A program made the position numbers and the translations under genes. From CAZBZG01 sp964496245 (lineage in GTDB: Bacteria > Planctomycetota > SZUA-567): DNA of 5,877 nt. The stretch covers positions 1 through 5,877 of the forward strand of contig CAZBZG010000291.1 of assembly GCA_964496245.1 (NCBI GenBank), written 5' to 3'. How positions within the stretch are numbered: position 1 is the stretch's first letter; the number at the start of each line of letters is the position of its first letter. The notes under the pieces were generated by a model. It saw nothing but the letters and a program-made list of their open reading frames with translations, made no database searches and was not told where the DNA came from. Below, piece by piece: positions 5,712 to 5,877 of the stretch.

Positions 5712-5877
5712 ATGGCGCAAGGCTACCTCTCCATCGTCCTCCATGCACACCTGCCCTACGTGCGGCATCCTGAGCACGAACGCTTTCTCGAGGAGCAATG
5801 GCTCTTCGAGGCCCTGACCGAGACCTACCTTCCGCTCCTCCGCATGCTCGAACGCCTCGAAGACGACGGGGTAGACT
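5712..5877 (+). CDS. GH57/DUF1957 1,4-alpha-glucan branching enzyme, N-terminal part
   Basis: The frame runs open from ATG 5712 to the window end, 55 codons. The N-terminus reads GYLSIVLHAHLPYVRHPE (residues 4-21), then EEQWLFEALTETYLPLL (28-44). HAHLPYVRHPE is the first conserved GH57 motif, and its histidines belong to the active-site region. The WLFEAxTETYxPLL stretch points to the DUF1957 branching-enzyme branch rather than to GH57 amylases or 4-alpha-glucanotransferases. The enzyme cleaves an alpha-1,4 glucan and transfers the piece to make an alpha-1,6 branch in glycogen, in the cytosol. The catalytic Glu and Asp lie beyond the window. Start choice follows the family, whose proteins begin a few residues before HAHLPY; no Shine-Dalgarno is visible, and an in-frame TTG at 5694 is a less likely alternative. 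Confidence 0.93.
   Translation, partial: MAQGYLSIVLHAHLPYVRHPEHERFLEEQWLFEALTETYLPLLRMLERLEDDGVD

Overview
This window is GC-rich (by eye about two thirds G+C). It holds seven protein genes, of which the first and last are cut by the window edges, and no rRNA, tRNA or CRISPR array. Gene content and codon use fit an uncultivated GC-rich bacterium. A DUF4912 protein next to a GH57 branching enzyme and a Gfo/Idh/MocA oxidoreductase would suit Planctomycetota or a neighbouring phylum, but this is a weak inference because no marker gene is present.

Layout. 1-453 (+): C-terminal part of a nucleotide-sugar epimerase of the extended SDR family. 475-1266 (+): a DUF1848 protein with a cysteine cluster at its C-terminus, 21 bases behind the epimerase and probably co-transcribed. 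1300-2337 (-): a complete Gfo/Idh/MocA oxidoreductase, convergent with the DUF1848 gene. 2338-2547: a divergent intergenic region with a good minus-strand promoter. 2548-3444 (+): a ten-helix EamA/DMT-type permease. 3564-3779 (+): a 71-residue cysteine/histidine-rich zinc-binding protein with its own extended -10 promoter and a leader hairpin. 3780-3973: an intergenic region occupied by a nested palindromic element. 3974-5515 (+): a DUF4912 protein. 5516-5711: an intergenic region with a candidate promoter. 5712-end (+): the N-terminus of a GH57/DUF1957 1,4-alpha-glucan branching enzyme.

The DUF4912 and GH57 genes probably form a glycogen or alpha-glucan module; the DUF4912 protein has no assigned activity. 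The epimerase suggests surface polysaccharide synthesis at the left edge. The other genes have no obvious shared pathway.

The most unusual structure is at 3785-3965. Two nested pairs of inverted repeats (10-bp outer, 22-bp inner) are bracketed by a perfect 10-bp direct repeat. The right copy of that direct repeat is the ribosome binding site of the DUF4912 gene. Removing the element plus one repeat copy would leave the zinc-protein and DUF4912 genes 23 bases apart with one ribosome binding site between them. This looks like a small non-autonomous insertion that split an operon while preserving translation of the downstream gene.
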